NCBI RefSeq assembly: GCF_014805625.2
Contig: NW_023998417.1
Span: 7,929,110-7,993,109, forward strand
Direction: 5' to 3'
DNA length: 64,000 nucleotides
Source of the DNA: Glossina fuscipes
Lineage: Eukaryota; Arthropoda; Insecta; Diptera; Glossinidae
Shown here: positions 1 through 12,300 of the stretch, one piece after another
Layout of the letters: each line of letters begins with the position of its first letter
Position numbering within the stretch: the stretch's first letter is position 1
Made by a program: the position numbers and the translations under genes
The notes under the pieces: model-generated
Seen by the model: only the letters and a program-made list of their open reading frames with translations
Databases searched by the model: none
Told to the model about the DNA's origin: nothing

Positions 1-40
<40 letters not shown>
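1..40. repeat. (TA)20 microsatellite at window edge
   Basis: A pure alternating TA run fills the first 40 bases and probably continues beyond the window. Confidence 0.97.
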
Positions 41-42
<2 letters not shown>

Positions 43-608
43 TAAATGCTAATGTGTGACTATAGCTATCATAAAACTTACAAAAGATTTTAGTGATATG
101 GCAACAACGTCACCATCATATAATCATTATGACTTCATAATTATGAATATATACGTATGTATATATATATATATACATATACACATAGAGACAGATATAT
201 ATATATATATAGAGACAGATTTCACATTTCTTTCAGCTGCGCAAAGTGTGAAATTCTTTTTATGAGGCCAGATGTGTATGCATATGTCCGTCTACTTTAT
301 TATCATAAAAGCGAGTGTGTAAAAAATTATTTTATGAACACCGCGGGAGTGCGACAGTTTGTGCATCATTGTCATCAAATGTTTTCAAATAATCCAACCA
401 GCCAGCCATCCATCCATCCAGCGAACCAAACGTTCATCTATCTATCTATCTATTGAATCGTTCTCATACCGTTAACCAAAGCCCATCATAACAATAACAA
501 TACAACAACATATGGACGAGAATTTATACTCAATAAACAAAAGCAGTAAAAGTCAATCAGTCATTAATATTTGGATATGCCTGTGTGTGTTTTGCAAAAA
601 TATGCATT

Positions 609-655
609 CATATGTGCATATGTGCATATGTGCATATGTGCATATGTGTGTGTGT
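609..655. repeat. Tandem CATATGTG octamer
   Basis: Five head-to-tail copies of CATATGTG run from 609 to 648 and then decay into TG dinucleotides. The unit contains the palindrome CATATG, so each copy also carries an E-box-like CANNTG core. That may be only a by-product of the repeat. Confidence 0.9.
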
Positions 656-1260
656 TTGTGTGTTTTGTGAAGTGAATGAAGCGTATCTCTAAACAATATG
701 AGTTTTGCTTTTGTTTTTTTTGTTTTGCTTTTCTCTTTTTGTTTTTTGTTTGTTTTGGAGTTTATTGGTTTGTCGGTATATTCAAAATTCGTTATAGTCA
801 ATTGTGTCAACTAAACCGTTTTTGTCTGTCCATTGTAAGCAATGTTCGCGCATAACCTAGCGATAAACATTTAAATTCGCTTGAAAGGCATTCGAATATG
901 TGAATTTTAGTGTAATTCCTGTTGTTTTCGCTGCCGATTTTATTACATTACATTTGTTATGCGATTGCACTTGCAATTATGATTTTATCACACTCGCGTG
1001 CAAACACACACACACACAAACACAGTCAGGCACATACGCTCACATACATACGCGAGATTCAATTCGATTCGTGAGTTTACAATCATTACAATCAAATTCG
1101 CTGATAGTCATAACAACAATATCAACGCTCAACACAAAATCATTATTATTATTATTATTGTAATCATTGTTATCAGGATTGTTGTGTTGTATTCTATGCG
1201 TTATTATTGTTGTTGTTTGCTTTGATTTGATTATCAATTTAATCGCATTAACGTTTGTCT

Positions 1261-2633
1261 ATATATATGCATGCGAAGAAAAGTTTTTACATAGATGTTG
1301 CTTTTTTCTTCCATAAATGGGCTCGAGATGAGAGCTGGTTTAGAAAACAGCGGCGATAGTCTTGGCAAATTTATATTTACGTTAAGTAAGACGTTTTTTA
1401 TTACTGAAGGTCTAAAGATCAATTCCGCAAATACACTAAACTGTATATGTACCGCTTAGAGAAGGATATATGCCGAGTCCTTGACACAACAAGCATCAAG
1501 CATCTTTTCTTAGTTTGTTGTTGATTGAACGGAGCATTTCAAAAATTTTAAGAGAGTTCGATGTAAATATATATAGCGTTTGGTAACAGTAATACCGCGT
1601 GCATGGAAAGTCTTGCAAAAGGAAAAGAAATAAACTTACGCCCATTCAATGGTCCAATCCTACTGAACATCTTCCTCTCTTTCTGACTCTATTAGGAGAC
1701 GCAGATCTCCACTATACATAACCTTAACCAGCATTTAAACTCATACAAAATAATAATGATATATACATTAATGATACTCCTTATCGTCGCTTTGAATTGT
1801 TGATGAATTATCGATCGAGTAAGTATTGAAGAGCATTAATTTCATTCATATCATTATTTTTTCATTATGAAAGTAAAAGAAATCATTTTCGAACGGACGC
1901 CACAATACTTCAGCTTTATTGTAATGAACATTGGAAAGGCTTACTAGCAGTTCCAAACAGGTGTACATAGTCGTAACATCTAATTTCCATAAACATATAA
2001 TACTCGCAGCATTATGTAAAATTTCATATTCACTTACGGCCGCTCATTAGCACTCTGTAACTCTACTAATGGCATTATTGTTAGAAAATATTTAACGCAT
2101 TTTCTAATAGATATTTTAATCCTTTAAATTACTTAATCAAAACACCTAAAAACCGCAACCATTATCAGCATTACTGTGGAATGTTAAGGTCGTAAAATTT
2201 TGTTGTAAACTAAGGTTACTTTTCTCGCTAAGCAGAGAGCGACCTTTGTCTTGCTTGAAGCAGTGAACTGCGAATTTCATGGACTTTTTTTTTTAATATA
2301 TTTATTTACATAGAAATTCAGCTGAAATAAGTTAATAGCCGAATTTAATGCACTCTCATTTATATGAAGAGAAGTATAGAAAAACAAAAAGTAGTTCATG
2401 TATAAATAAATAAGAAAGAAAGAAAATAAAGAAAGAAAACAAAGCACAGAGGCACATCTACAGATCCAAGTTGCAAGTGAACCCGTTAGCTACACCAAAA
2501 ACGAAAAAGCTTGGCAACCGATACCAATAAACATCGCGAGTTAATTTTCGATTCGTAGTGAGATGTCGAGACTGTAAGTTACTTTAATACATAGGCAAAT
2601 TGATCTTATTAAGGAAAGCAGTTTTGATAGACT
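1261..2633. other. AT-rich DNA without recognisable genes
   Basis: No long open frame and almost no microsatellites occur here, apart from a GAAA-rich patch near 2405-2445. The last few hundred bases lie just past the stop codon of the LINE fragment (minus strand, stop at 2634). They may hold that element's 3' untranslated region, but no tail is visible. Confidence 0.5.
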
Positions 2634-3227
2634 TTAAAGAGTCATGCCAGTTAGGTTTCTGCGAGCAATTCTGGCCGAATTGAACAGATCATAATTATAT
2701 TTACATTGACTAAGCTTAATGAAGATAAAGTATCTAGAGAAGCGATTAGGGACATCAAAGTTTATCTCACCAAGTAATGTGAGCTAATTGTTGGTGCCGT
2801 TTATTGACTTAATTAAGAAGGCAACACCAAGAATACGTGTACGTTTTCCATGGCTAACAGAAGCAGAGAGACAAGTTCTAAGGGCAAGCAGCAAGAATTG
2901 CTTTTGAACGGATTCAATTGACATAAATAACGCTTGTAGGAAAGGAGACCACACAACAAAAGCATACTTAGGCACATGTACAGCCTTTTTGTGCTGTAAA
3001 GACTCTTAAGCTCATTGGAAAGCCTCTTAATGAAACCTAGCGCTGACTTGGCCATTATTTAAGGAGAGATCAATGTGCAAATTAAAACGTAATCTTTGGT
3101 CGAACAGATGATGATAAAAAAAGAAATTTAATTTCTCAGCCATCTTAAGGTGTTGATGATAATGAGGATGAAATTCAAAGCAAAAATACATAGCAATAAT
3201 CCCTGCTTTATCCACTTTCGTAGACAC
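2634..3227 (-). mobile_element. Jockey-like non-LTR retrotransposon fragment (end of reverse transcriptase)
   Basis: Minus-strand frames join into the C-terminal part of a LINE reverse transcriptase of the jockey clade. In order they read FDQRLRFNLHID (about 3075-3110), ALGFIKRLSNEL (about 3010-3050), then after a frameshift YAFVVWSPFLQ, IESVQKQFLLLALR and ILGVAFLIKSING (2784-2975), and after another frame change INFDVPNRFSRYF and NYDLFNSARIARR, ending at a TAA at 2636-2634. Family members carry the same blocks: a DLGV..D..L.F..HI segment, a LGFIKR segment, a LEYASVVWSP segment and an ESVQKQFLLFALR segment. The catalytic core and the endonuclease are absent, as expected for a 5'-truncated copy. 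At least two frameshifts make it dead. The stop at 2634 may be the natural end of ORF2. Family-level assignment is from remembered motif patterns, not a search. Confidence 0.85.
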
Positions 3228-4269
3228 TATTCGTAGAAACTATTTTATCATTGAGTTTCTAATAACTTATTGAAGTGAATTCGCTCATTTTGAAAGTCTT
3301 CCTCTCTCTTCTATCTCCTTCTCCTCTCCCTTTTCTTTTATTTATGTTATGCTTTACATAGATGTCGTAAAGTTGTTTCGAAGACGTGGCCTCTACAAGT
3401 TCACGTCAAATTGCGATAACACTGAACATCCTCCTAACCACCAAACCACGAGGTGAAATCTTGTCTACTTGTGCATGAAGTCACATTTGCAAGCCTTTAC
3501 GTTCAAAATGTGTAATAGTTAAGCTGGGCAGAATAGTTGTCATCTTGTGTGAATCGAATCCTTAGTTACTTCCCACTAACTTTATGCTTCGTTGAAGAGA
3601 GCTTCAATTATCTATTATCCTAAGCAATCACGCTAGTCTTTGGCGCTGCCGCCTGGCCATAAATATTGTCGTTTGCTAACGATTTTAAAGCGTGAGAGAA
3701 GTTCTGTCAATATCTTACTGGGAAAGAGGCTTGAACCCATGCATACGATTGAAGAAAGTGTGCCAAAGTCGCTTAAAAATCATGGTTACAATGGCAATTT
3801 TCCTAGTTTATCGGGCATTATGCATTTCTTTCCGTCAGTCCAAACTGTTAACAATTACTATAAATGAAATGAAATTGACTTTAACTTGGAAGACTAAATA
3901 ACAAATTCGCCTAATATGTATATCAATCTGCTATAAGAGCATTCGATCATTCGACATAACCTCTCAACTATTCGCGTTTCAAAATTGCTGCCTACGTTAG
4001 CATTTATGATGTACCTCGCAAGTACAGCTATTGCTTTATCGTTTCCCAACACTGTGTTGTCATAATTCAAGGAAATTGATTACATTTATGGAATTTTTAA
4101 ATAAAACTGTCAGTCGATTCGCTTTTCTCTTCGCAGTGCTACCGCTCTGATTAATCCGACTATTTGAATCAGAAATTTTTGCAGTCATACGTCTGGGTTT
4201 CTTTCTGCTCTGCGGCGATAGTTGTCAACTAGATTTGGATTTACGGACAATTATAGAGAGATGGTAAGC
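3228..4269. other. Unassigned AT-rich stretch
   Basis: A short pyrimidine-rich patch lies at 3300-3340. An open frame of 75 codons at 3640-3867 (plus) has no motif I recognise and no convincing splice signals. Part of this block may be more of the neighbouring LINE, too decayed to see. Confidence 0.4.
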
Positions 4270-5400
4270 GGACACTGATAACAAAGCCATGTATTCATAT
4301 ATATATGTATTATGTAGGTAGGTAGAGTTGCCTCAAGTAAATATTGTAAATGCATTTTGCACTATTTAAATTGGAAAGCGCAAAAAAAAAAAAAGAAAAA
4401 AAAGGAAAAGAAAATAAACCGAAAACACTATCACATAAACATACATTGATGAATAAGTGCATATGAATTCGTGCATTGTGTTTATATGGTCGGCGTTTTT
4501 TAAAAGCCAACTAAATAAAGGCAACATAATAATACAATAACACAAATACTTCCATACTTTTGCAGGGCAAAAAAAAAAAAAAAAAAATGAAAAAAATGAA
4601 AAAAAAAAAAAAAAAAAATAAAAAAACATTGAAATGAAAAATCAACGAACGCTTTACGGTTGACATTTCACATGACAGGTTTGTAATGCGATTTAGCAGG
4701 ATAAAGGACAGCCGCGCTAGTACGCTTGCAGGCCGGCACATATACGTATACAAAATAACAACCGCTTCGAAATGTTACATTACTCTTGCTTTAATGCCAA
4801 CAATTGGTTTGTACAGTCACACACGTATACATACAAATATACAAACACGTTAAAGCACATGGCACACACAAATGCACGCTCTTCGAAAGACAAGAACAAT
4901 TCAGGGCACAGCTGAATGTTGTCTTACTATTGTTGTTAATGCATTTGAATGAGAATATTACGGTTTGTTTGGTCTGTGTTGCTGCTCTGTTTGTTGAATT
5001 TCTCTACACGTCATAGATATGCACAAACACAAGCACAGATATACAAATCAACAAATGGACATAAAGTACACATTTTCTTTTTTTTTTTTGTGTTTTTTTT
5101 GTTTTTTGTTGTACTTTTCGTCTCAGTTGAAGAGAAAGTTAATTAAAATAATGAGTTTTTCTTCTTTTTTTTTCACAATTGCGGACACAATTGGTTGACG
5201 AATGTATATGAATATCACTTGAATTACGATTATTTCATATAAGAAGTGTGTGCACTGACTGCCTGTATGTATGCATATACGGTACGTATTGCCTTGTGAT
5301 TGGTATGGAATTAAATATAATTTTAATTAAAAGAGTTTTTGTTTTTGTACAGCTGTCTTACGGTTAATAAAAAGTTAAATTAAAATTTCATAATTATTTA
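4270..5400. other. Simple-sequence-rich non-coding block
   Basis: It holds interrupted A runs at 4381-4415 and 4569-4626, a T run near 5080-5110 and two TGACA words in the same orientation at 4661-4677. Phe- or Lys-rich frames here come from the homopolymers. No gene is seen. Confidence 0.65.
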
Positions 5401-6700
5401 TTGAAAGCAATTGAGCGAAACACTGTTGTTTTGTAAATTTGTGCAAAGAGCACTTAGCGCCAATATGATTATGGCTATGTTTAAAAGTCCGAAAAATGGT
5501 TTACAACTGAAAATCTCCCAACTCGTTGTAAAACTCTATTTTGATTTATGCTTTGCTGAGCCTCAATCACTTGTCCGAGACGGACTGGTACACAGATTCC
5601 ATTTAACAAAATTGCGTCAAGGATTTCAGTGTCATACCACTATCTAGCACTGGTTTCTTGACATAAAACAAAATGGTTTGCGAACTAATAAGTAAAGATT
5701 CTCTTATGGCTTATTGTCTCGGGAGTTGATGAATTGAAAGAAGTTCCTCTAAAGCTCATTCATATTTTTGAATACTCGGAGCATATAGAAGGCGTTAAGG
5801 TTTAGTTTACCGGTAGGAGTTTGCAAATCCATTAAACACTTTTGCAGTCAAAACTCTGCTTTTTTTCGGAGGACCATTAAAAGGAGTAACATTGGCTCTG
5901 GAGAATTGTAGAAATTTCAATTATGATTAAAATTTTGTTTTAAACTCAGAAAATACAAAATCCGAATACGATCGAATTGAAATAATTCCTTCGCTCCAAT
6001 CCCTTCACAATCAATTCCTGATATACTTTGCCCTTGGCGGTAATGAACGCAAGAATGCTTAATCATTGGACGACTAGCGACGATTTTAAGAGTAATGTGA
6101 ACCTCACATTAAACGATTCCGTAAGAGGCAGATAGTTGACTCTATAACAATAGAGAAAGTTATGTTAAACATACAAACATCTACATCTGCAATTAAAGCT
6201 TATTTCATACCGTCGTATGATGCACACAGACTCGATTGCCGCCCTATTTTTTTTTTCCATTGGTTACGAATGTTCAGAAACAAGTATCGAAACAACTGTG
6301 CCATGCTTCTACTGTCTAATGTCTAGGCTATCAGATTACGCTCGCGAACCTATAATAAAATTTTGGATCTTTCCAGTGGCTGAAGACATACGAAAGAACG
6401 TTATCCAACACATTCAGTGGCTTTTTCCTAGTGAACTCTCATCGCCGAGATCAGAGGAAACTACGTAAATATTTTTACAACGAATATTAGGGAGACTTTA
6501 TCGAAAAAGCCTGAACCATGGATTAACTGAATTTCATTAATTTCAGCACGAACGGTAAAAATTTACCTAATACCGCGGTTTTGCACTATCGTCTAATCAT
6601 ATTCTATACAATTTCTGATTAAATTCAATTTAAAATACAGTGGAGGACTCGTTGAGCTCGTTTTATAGATTCATTGACAAAGAGACCTGCACCTGACGAC
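5401..6700. other. Unassigned stretch with two short open frames
   Basis: Open frames at 5411-5647 (78 codons, plus) and 6217-6468 (83 codons, plus) have mixed residue composition but no motif I can name. Microsatellites are rare here, so this looks like one of the insertion-type blocks. I see nothing that identifies an element. Confidence 0.35.
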
Positions 6701-7330
6701 AATATCTTATTTCGGTTCATCTACAAAATCTATCGCTGCGTACGCGTGTACATACGTAAGTCCAGCGAACCTGATCAAATTTTTAAATAAATCGAAAAGT
6801 CAAAAAAGAAAGAAAATAGAAATCAAGATAGAGAAAACGAATAAATCAATTTTATCGAAATTTTAACGCAATAATTATAAATAAAAGAAATTAAACTGAT
6901 TTCATTAAAGCAGCGCAGTACGTTTTGTCTTCATACACGAACACGAATAGAATTAAAAAATGATTATAATGAACTGAATTCGATTCCATAAAACTTTTAA
7001 ACCATAAAATAAAAAAAAATAAATAAAAAAGGAAAAAAATTCAATAGAAAAATCATCCAATATAATAATCCATTAAATATGACTACTAATGTGCACCTTA
7101 TGCAAGGCCTCAATAAACACAATGAAAACCGCTTTAAGAAGAAAAAGAAGAAGAGATTAAACTTAAATGAACAAAAATAAAAGAAAGAAACTGGAACGCA
7201 TTAAAAACAAAGAGTCACGATTTTGTTCACTAACAACAATAACAAAAAAAAAAAAGAGTTAATATAGATAAATATTTAAAAAATAAAAAAAAAAAAAACA
7301 CCATACACATGCACACATAAGTCTATAAGG
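6701..7330. other. A-rich, T-poor strand-asymmetric tract
   Basis: From about 6780 to 7310 the plus strand is dominated by A with scattered GAAA, AATAAA and AAGAAG words and short A runs, and long T runs are absent. No codon structure is visible. It could be an old A-rich tail region or a strand-biased intron segment. Confidence 0.6.
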
Positions 7331-7536
7331 TACAGGTATAGAAGAGAGCAGAAACTCTATGCATACGCTCATAACATTTGTAATGGGTCGCTTTCTTCTT
7401 TCTGAGCATGTAATAATAGGTAAGTCGTATATGCCTTTTATTGGTGACCAGAGACTTTGGAAATGAACAATACATCAAAGTATACCAAGTTTCTTGGATT
7501 TTTATATCAGTAACCAATCGGGCAATTGTTGTGGAT

Positions 7537-7605
7537 AAAAAAAAAAAAAAAAAAAAATGAAATAAACGACCGCCAATCTATATAATTTTTTTTTTTTTTT
7601 TTTTT
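7537..7605. repeat. Inverted A21/T20 homopolymer pair
   Basis: A run of 21 A (7537-7557) is followed 28 bases later by a run of 20 T (7586-7605). The pair could fold into an A:T stem of about 20 bp. It could equally be two unrelated homopolymers. Confidence 0.8.
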
Positions 7606-8534
7606 CATATGTTAGATAACTCAACGAACTAACTCATGTGCTAAAATTGCTTAAGAAAAAGACTTCGTTGGTGTAGTAAGTTGACGATAATCTTTCTTAA
7701 CACAAACGTCTATTATTAGTTTAATGCACACATATACAATGGCAGGAGAATTTTCTTTCCACATTTTGTTAATGTTTGGTTACAGATTGAAATTTTTGTG
7801 TAAACATTTAAACAAAAAATTTTGAACAATAAAGTTAACTGAACTACGAGCAAATCTGAATATGATCGCTGTGTTTGTGTGTGTGCGTATGAAAAAATTA
7901 TTAATGAAAGTTTGAAATTGAAAATGGTAGGATCGAAGTGGTCTTCTTCTTTTTATCACAGTCGCCTTAAATTACACAAAATCGTAATCAGCGTAAGATT
8001 TCTACATTATTTACTTCCAACTGTCAGCTGGTCAGTGTTGTTGAATTTTCATATCTGTCCAAATTTTAAAACAGAGCTAATGGCTACCGGGAAAATTTGA
8101 AGCAGGCCATGATTATACAACCTTCACGCCTGCACTACGCACAAAGCTTTTACTTGATATTCATAAGAAATATTTATTTAAAATGTGGTATAAAAATGTA
8201 AGGAGTCAATGACTAAACTTTTAGTGGAAAATATTTTCAACTATAACGCCTCACCCTTAAAATTTTGTCTAAAGAGACGTAGTGCAAATATTTCGCACGG
8301 TCAGTTAAAGGATCCTCACTCTAATTGACGGCAATCATAGATTCAAATATTTTCTTTCTACCGCATATGAGCTTTTAGTTATCTTTCCTTACTACCAGCG
8401 ATCTTGATAATGAATTATTATGATGCGTTCTGTTTTTCTCGAGGAAATGCAAATATTTTATTGCGATATGTATAAAGTTTCTAGTTTTTATTTTAATTAT
8501 TTTAATGCATTGCAATATTAAGCTACTTTTGCTA

Positions 8535-8575
<41 letters not shown>

Positions 8576-8740
8576 GCATATATTTAAAGTTAGTCTCATC
8601 TGACACAAGTCAAAAAGTCATTTGATTTTTTTTTTTTATTTAGTTGCTTTTTCTACCATAGAAATCCACTTTATTTAATGAGCATCAATTGTCTGGTATT
8701 CCCGTCACTAATACATTATTCAAAAACCTAAAAAACACTA
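7606..8740. other. AT-rich stretch with a TA run
   Basis: A TA run lies at about 8541-8569. An open frame at 7879-8100 (plus) shows no known motif. The sequence CCAACTGTCAGCTGG at about 8019-8033 is a near-palindrome. Nothing else stands out. Confidence 0.45.
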
Positions 8741-9360
8741 AACATTTCAATTAATATATTCTTCCACCCATGCAGACACAAACTCATTTATATGTACATT
8801 CGGAACCTTGTAGAATGTTGTATACTTATCCATGCCATTGTCTCTTATATATCACATACACATACACGTACATATACACATGTATGCATGCATACATGCA
8901 TATACATATATATGCATACATACATGCACGCTCTTTACTATCAATGACTTTCTCTCGTTTTGTGTCTTCTAATCACTTTGAGTTTACACCTTTGGGAATA
9001 TCTTTATAGTAAAACCTGACAGCTATGAACCATAGCATATATAAGCACATGTGCCACTAAAATGGCATTAACCAAACGATAGCCATTACATATGTACATG
9101 TACATGTGTGGCATTAAACTGCTTACAGAAACTAGTGAAATTGGAAGACATACATATCGTATATAAAATTAGAAAAACAAAAAAACAAAAAAATGGCATC
9201 GGTTTGAGATCACGTCAAACAAAATAAAATGTCAACTGAATCAACTCCTTTCCTGTTAGAAGATTAATGAATTTTCTATTTAATTTGAATCTTTCTTTCA
9301 GCTTCAGCGAACTATTAGCCTTGTTTGCATTCATCATACACACACATATGTTTGTTCGAT
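8741..9360. other. CATA/CATG-rich non-coding block
   Basis: ACATA, GCATA and GTACAT words dominate 8850-8930 and 9090-9110. The frame across 8770-9009 is mostly their translation. No gene is seen. Confidence 0.6.
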
Positions 9361-10580
9361 AATAATGCTGCGATTTTAGCTGCCTCTGCCTGTTCTTCAG
9401 CTGCCATGAAAGCTAAGGCAATGGGTTAAAGCTTTCAGTATAATCGAATGTTACGCTTACTCCATGTCATTTTTTTTTTTTCCAATATGTTTAATAAATT
9501 ATTTTGATTAAATTTTCCTCATGGAAAAATTTTACTTCAATAAAGTTTAAGGTTTTCCCTGATTAACTATTCTCTTAACAAGAAAGGGTTACCAAACCCT
9601 TTACTACCAAGTAGTTATTGGTTTGCCAGATGGTACTTTGTGGTATAGATTAGATCCTTAAAGAATATTAAGATTTCGGAAGACAATGGATTCGATATTT
9701 GTCACCAACTAGCATTATATAATTAATAATAAAATCATTATTAATTATCACAATTATCTTCAAGTTCCTTGCCTTTCAAAGAGAATATTAATAATAAAAG
9801 TTTTTATCAATTAAAAGATTTCTGCAATTAAATATTGAAAAGATTTTCATAACATGAAGACATCGATCTTTCTATTGTGTGAAAATATCAATATTTGTCT
9901 TCATCTGCATAAGATGCCACTTTCGATTTATATGGGTATGTAAGTGACTTGTATGTCTCTTCGTTGATATCCCGGTTGGTCTATATTGCTGTTGATCATA
10001 TGAAAGCCCACATAAATGTTTGATTACTCAAATATGAGTTCTTCGATAAGTTTTATTAAGCCAAGCTGTTCACAGATTTTGCTTTTTTTTTTATTTTCTT
10101 TTTTTTACTTGACTTAGTTAAAGTTTAGACATTAGACATTAGATCATATTGAAAATTCTTCGCGACTTTTCCACGGAATGATGTTGAATGTCTATATATC
10201 GGGCAATAGGAGGATTGTTGCAATGCAAGCATTACGAGAGATAACACTTAGTTTATTTTTTTTTTTTTAAGCAATTTTTTTAAATAATTTTTTACAATAT
10301 TAAAATGAATTTAGAATTTTGCATACAGATCGTGGCTAACTTTTTCAAATGAATCATAATAGTTTGGAAAACTCATCCGAGTCATTACAAGGTTGATTTA
10401 TGACATTTTTAAGTTGAGCATAAAAAAATTAAAAGCCTTTTATTGTCTGATTATTCGAAATTCATCCGGACAATTATCTCAATCGTTAATCTTTAATACT
10501 ATCTGCATATATAAACAATATTTTACATATGTATTTGTATTTTATTACATGTCTATAAAATTAATACAAAACACTTAACA
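9361..10580. other. AT-rich stretch without recognised genes
   Basis: Apart from the perfect hairpin at 9719-9748 and several T runs, I see nothing identifiable. The frame at 10393-10578 (61 codons) has no motif. Confidence 0.4.
9719..9748. repeat. Perfect 12-bp AT hairpin
   Basis: Arms ATAATTAATAAT (9719-9730) and ATTATTAATTAT (9737-9748) are exact reverse complements around the 6-base loop AAAATC. The arms are pure A/T, so chance formation in this background is plausible. Confidence 0.85.
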
Positions 10581-10810
10581 GCGTCATGCATATGAGCGGA
10601 CAGAGGCGCACACATAGGATTCTCGATTAAGTGGACATGCAACAGTTCCCTTGAGGACAAACTGAATCAAACTAAACGAAACTGAACGAAAGTTAAAATG
10701 AATAGGCCACCACATGCAGATGATGCGGATGTAAGAGGCTTTGTCGTTCAGTGACTGAAAGAGATCTATCTGACTAACCAAAATATTATAAACCATCGGG
10801 ATAACAATGC

Positions 10811-10828
10811 TGATGACGATGATGATGG

Positions 10829-10863
<35 letters not shown>
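10811..10863. repeat. (GAT)n trinucleotide array
   Basis: About 17 GAT units with one GGT interruption. The minus-strand frame through it gives a long isoleucine run, which argues against coding use. Confidence 0.95.
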
Positions 10864-11880
10864 TCGAACGTACAAATATAATGATGCAGATTTTTGTGAC
10901 AATGGATTGAACCGCGCGGTCTACTGTATATGTATATATATGCGTTTATGTAGTGGCTTGAATTATGCACATCCCACCTGTTAACCCGCACTTTTGGTCC
11001 ATGATACGTTCGTTCATTCTTGTGTGTGTTGTGTGTGTTTTATTTTATCCATATTGTAATCAACATTTAATACTGTTCTGGTTCTCTGGCCATTGAATAT
11101 GTATGCCTATATATATATGCATACATGCATGGTTTCATGTACATATTCATACGTAAAGTATTTGCATGATTATATTTTTGTTTAAGAACTCATTGTATCG
11201 TTCGTTCATCGTCAGCGTGAAATCACTAATGTTGGATTACTTGGTGTGTCCTTCTCTCTTTGCATCTGTGTATGTTACCTTATTCGTTCAACTTGCAAAT
11301 TGTTAGCAATGATGCATCTTTGTGCATACATGCATATAAACAACCACATACACACCTCATTATAATGCATATGAAAGTTTCTTTCGATTACAAATAAGCT
11401 CGCGGAGGCCTGGACTTTTTTCTCACTGCTTTTTTTTTTCATTTTTTTTTTTTTTAATTCAGTTCAACTTTAACATCATCATAGTGGTTTGTTGTATATT
11501 TTAGTTGATGTTACATTGGCGGTTATTGTTGTTGTTAATGTTGTACACAATCTTTTGATTCTTATGATGATTGTATGTGAAATTTGATACATTTTGGCAT
11601 TTGCATGTTCAGGCACATTCGTCGTTCGCGTTTAAGTATCTATATACATATACATATACATATACATATCCATACGTATATGGTATACATTTGTAAATGA
11701 ACATTGAATGCATATGGACACCGCTTGCATGTAATACCCATTGCTTTAGATGATGTTGACGATGATCGTCATCTTTTCTTTTCAGTTTTATTTAATTTCT
11801 TTTTCTTTTTTTTTTTTGCTGCTTTCAACCTTCAGGAAAAAAGCCAACAGCGTCATTATTTTCAATGTTTCGGTGTTCTG

Positions 11881-11883
11881 TTG

Positions 11884-11918
<35 letters not shown>

Positions 11919-11919
11919 G
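11881..11919. repeat. TTG/TTA trinucleotide array
   Basis: Two TTG units are followed by about ten TTA units. The leucine or tyrosine runs in the two plus-strand frames are translations of the repeat. Confidence 0.95.
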
Positions 11920-12201
11920 TTGTTGCTGTTATGCCGGTTACAAACTAAATCACCCATATATTGAGTCTGGAAAATGAATACTTTACATTCCTGTTTTCTT
12001 TCAGTTCCTCAACAGGAAAAAAAAAAAAAAAACAAAAAAGAAACAAGAAAAAAAGGAAGATGTCTACAAACATGCATACCTACTACATAAGTATGAACAA
12101 CAATACGTTCATGCAGAGTCTATCAACATTCAACGTCTTCAATTCCACTCAGTGTCAGTCAGTCACCGTATGTATTATATATCGTGTTGTGCGTGTATGC
12201 T

Positions 12202-12224
12202 CATGCATGCATGCATGCATGCAT
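12202..12224. repeat. Self-complementary GCAT array
   Basis: Five or more CATG/GCAT units follow each other. Every register of the repeat is palindromic, so it can form cruciform-type structures. Confidence 0.92.
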
Positions 12225-12300
12225 TCATATATGTCGGTTTGTATATATTGGCATTTTGACCTTTAAACTATTGCCCAACAACCATTTTTCATTCTCGTTT

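Larger units (their letters stand above)
1..1260. other. Simple-sequence-rich non-coding block
   Basis: The stretch opens with a TA run. It then holds several more TA runs (about 157-212), a TATC run near 436-453, the CATATGTG tandem at 609-655, T/G-rich DNA at 700-760, a CA run near 1005-1022 and an ATT run near 1141-1160. Frames here translate to low-complexity Tyr/Ile or His/Thr strings, so I see no gene. Confidence 0.7.
10581..12300. other. Simple-sequence-rich non-coding block
   Basis: It carries the GAT array, a TACATA array at about 11645-11670, the TTG/TTA array, the GCAT array, several T runs near 11430-11455 and 11805-11820, and an A run near 12018-12050. Frames of 71-135 codons here are translations of these repeats. 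Confidence 0.65.

Noticed and set aside
10584..10991. 135-codon minus frame
   Set aside because: Its core is an isoleucine run from the GAT array, and the flanks have no motif.
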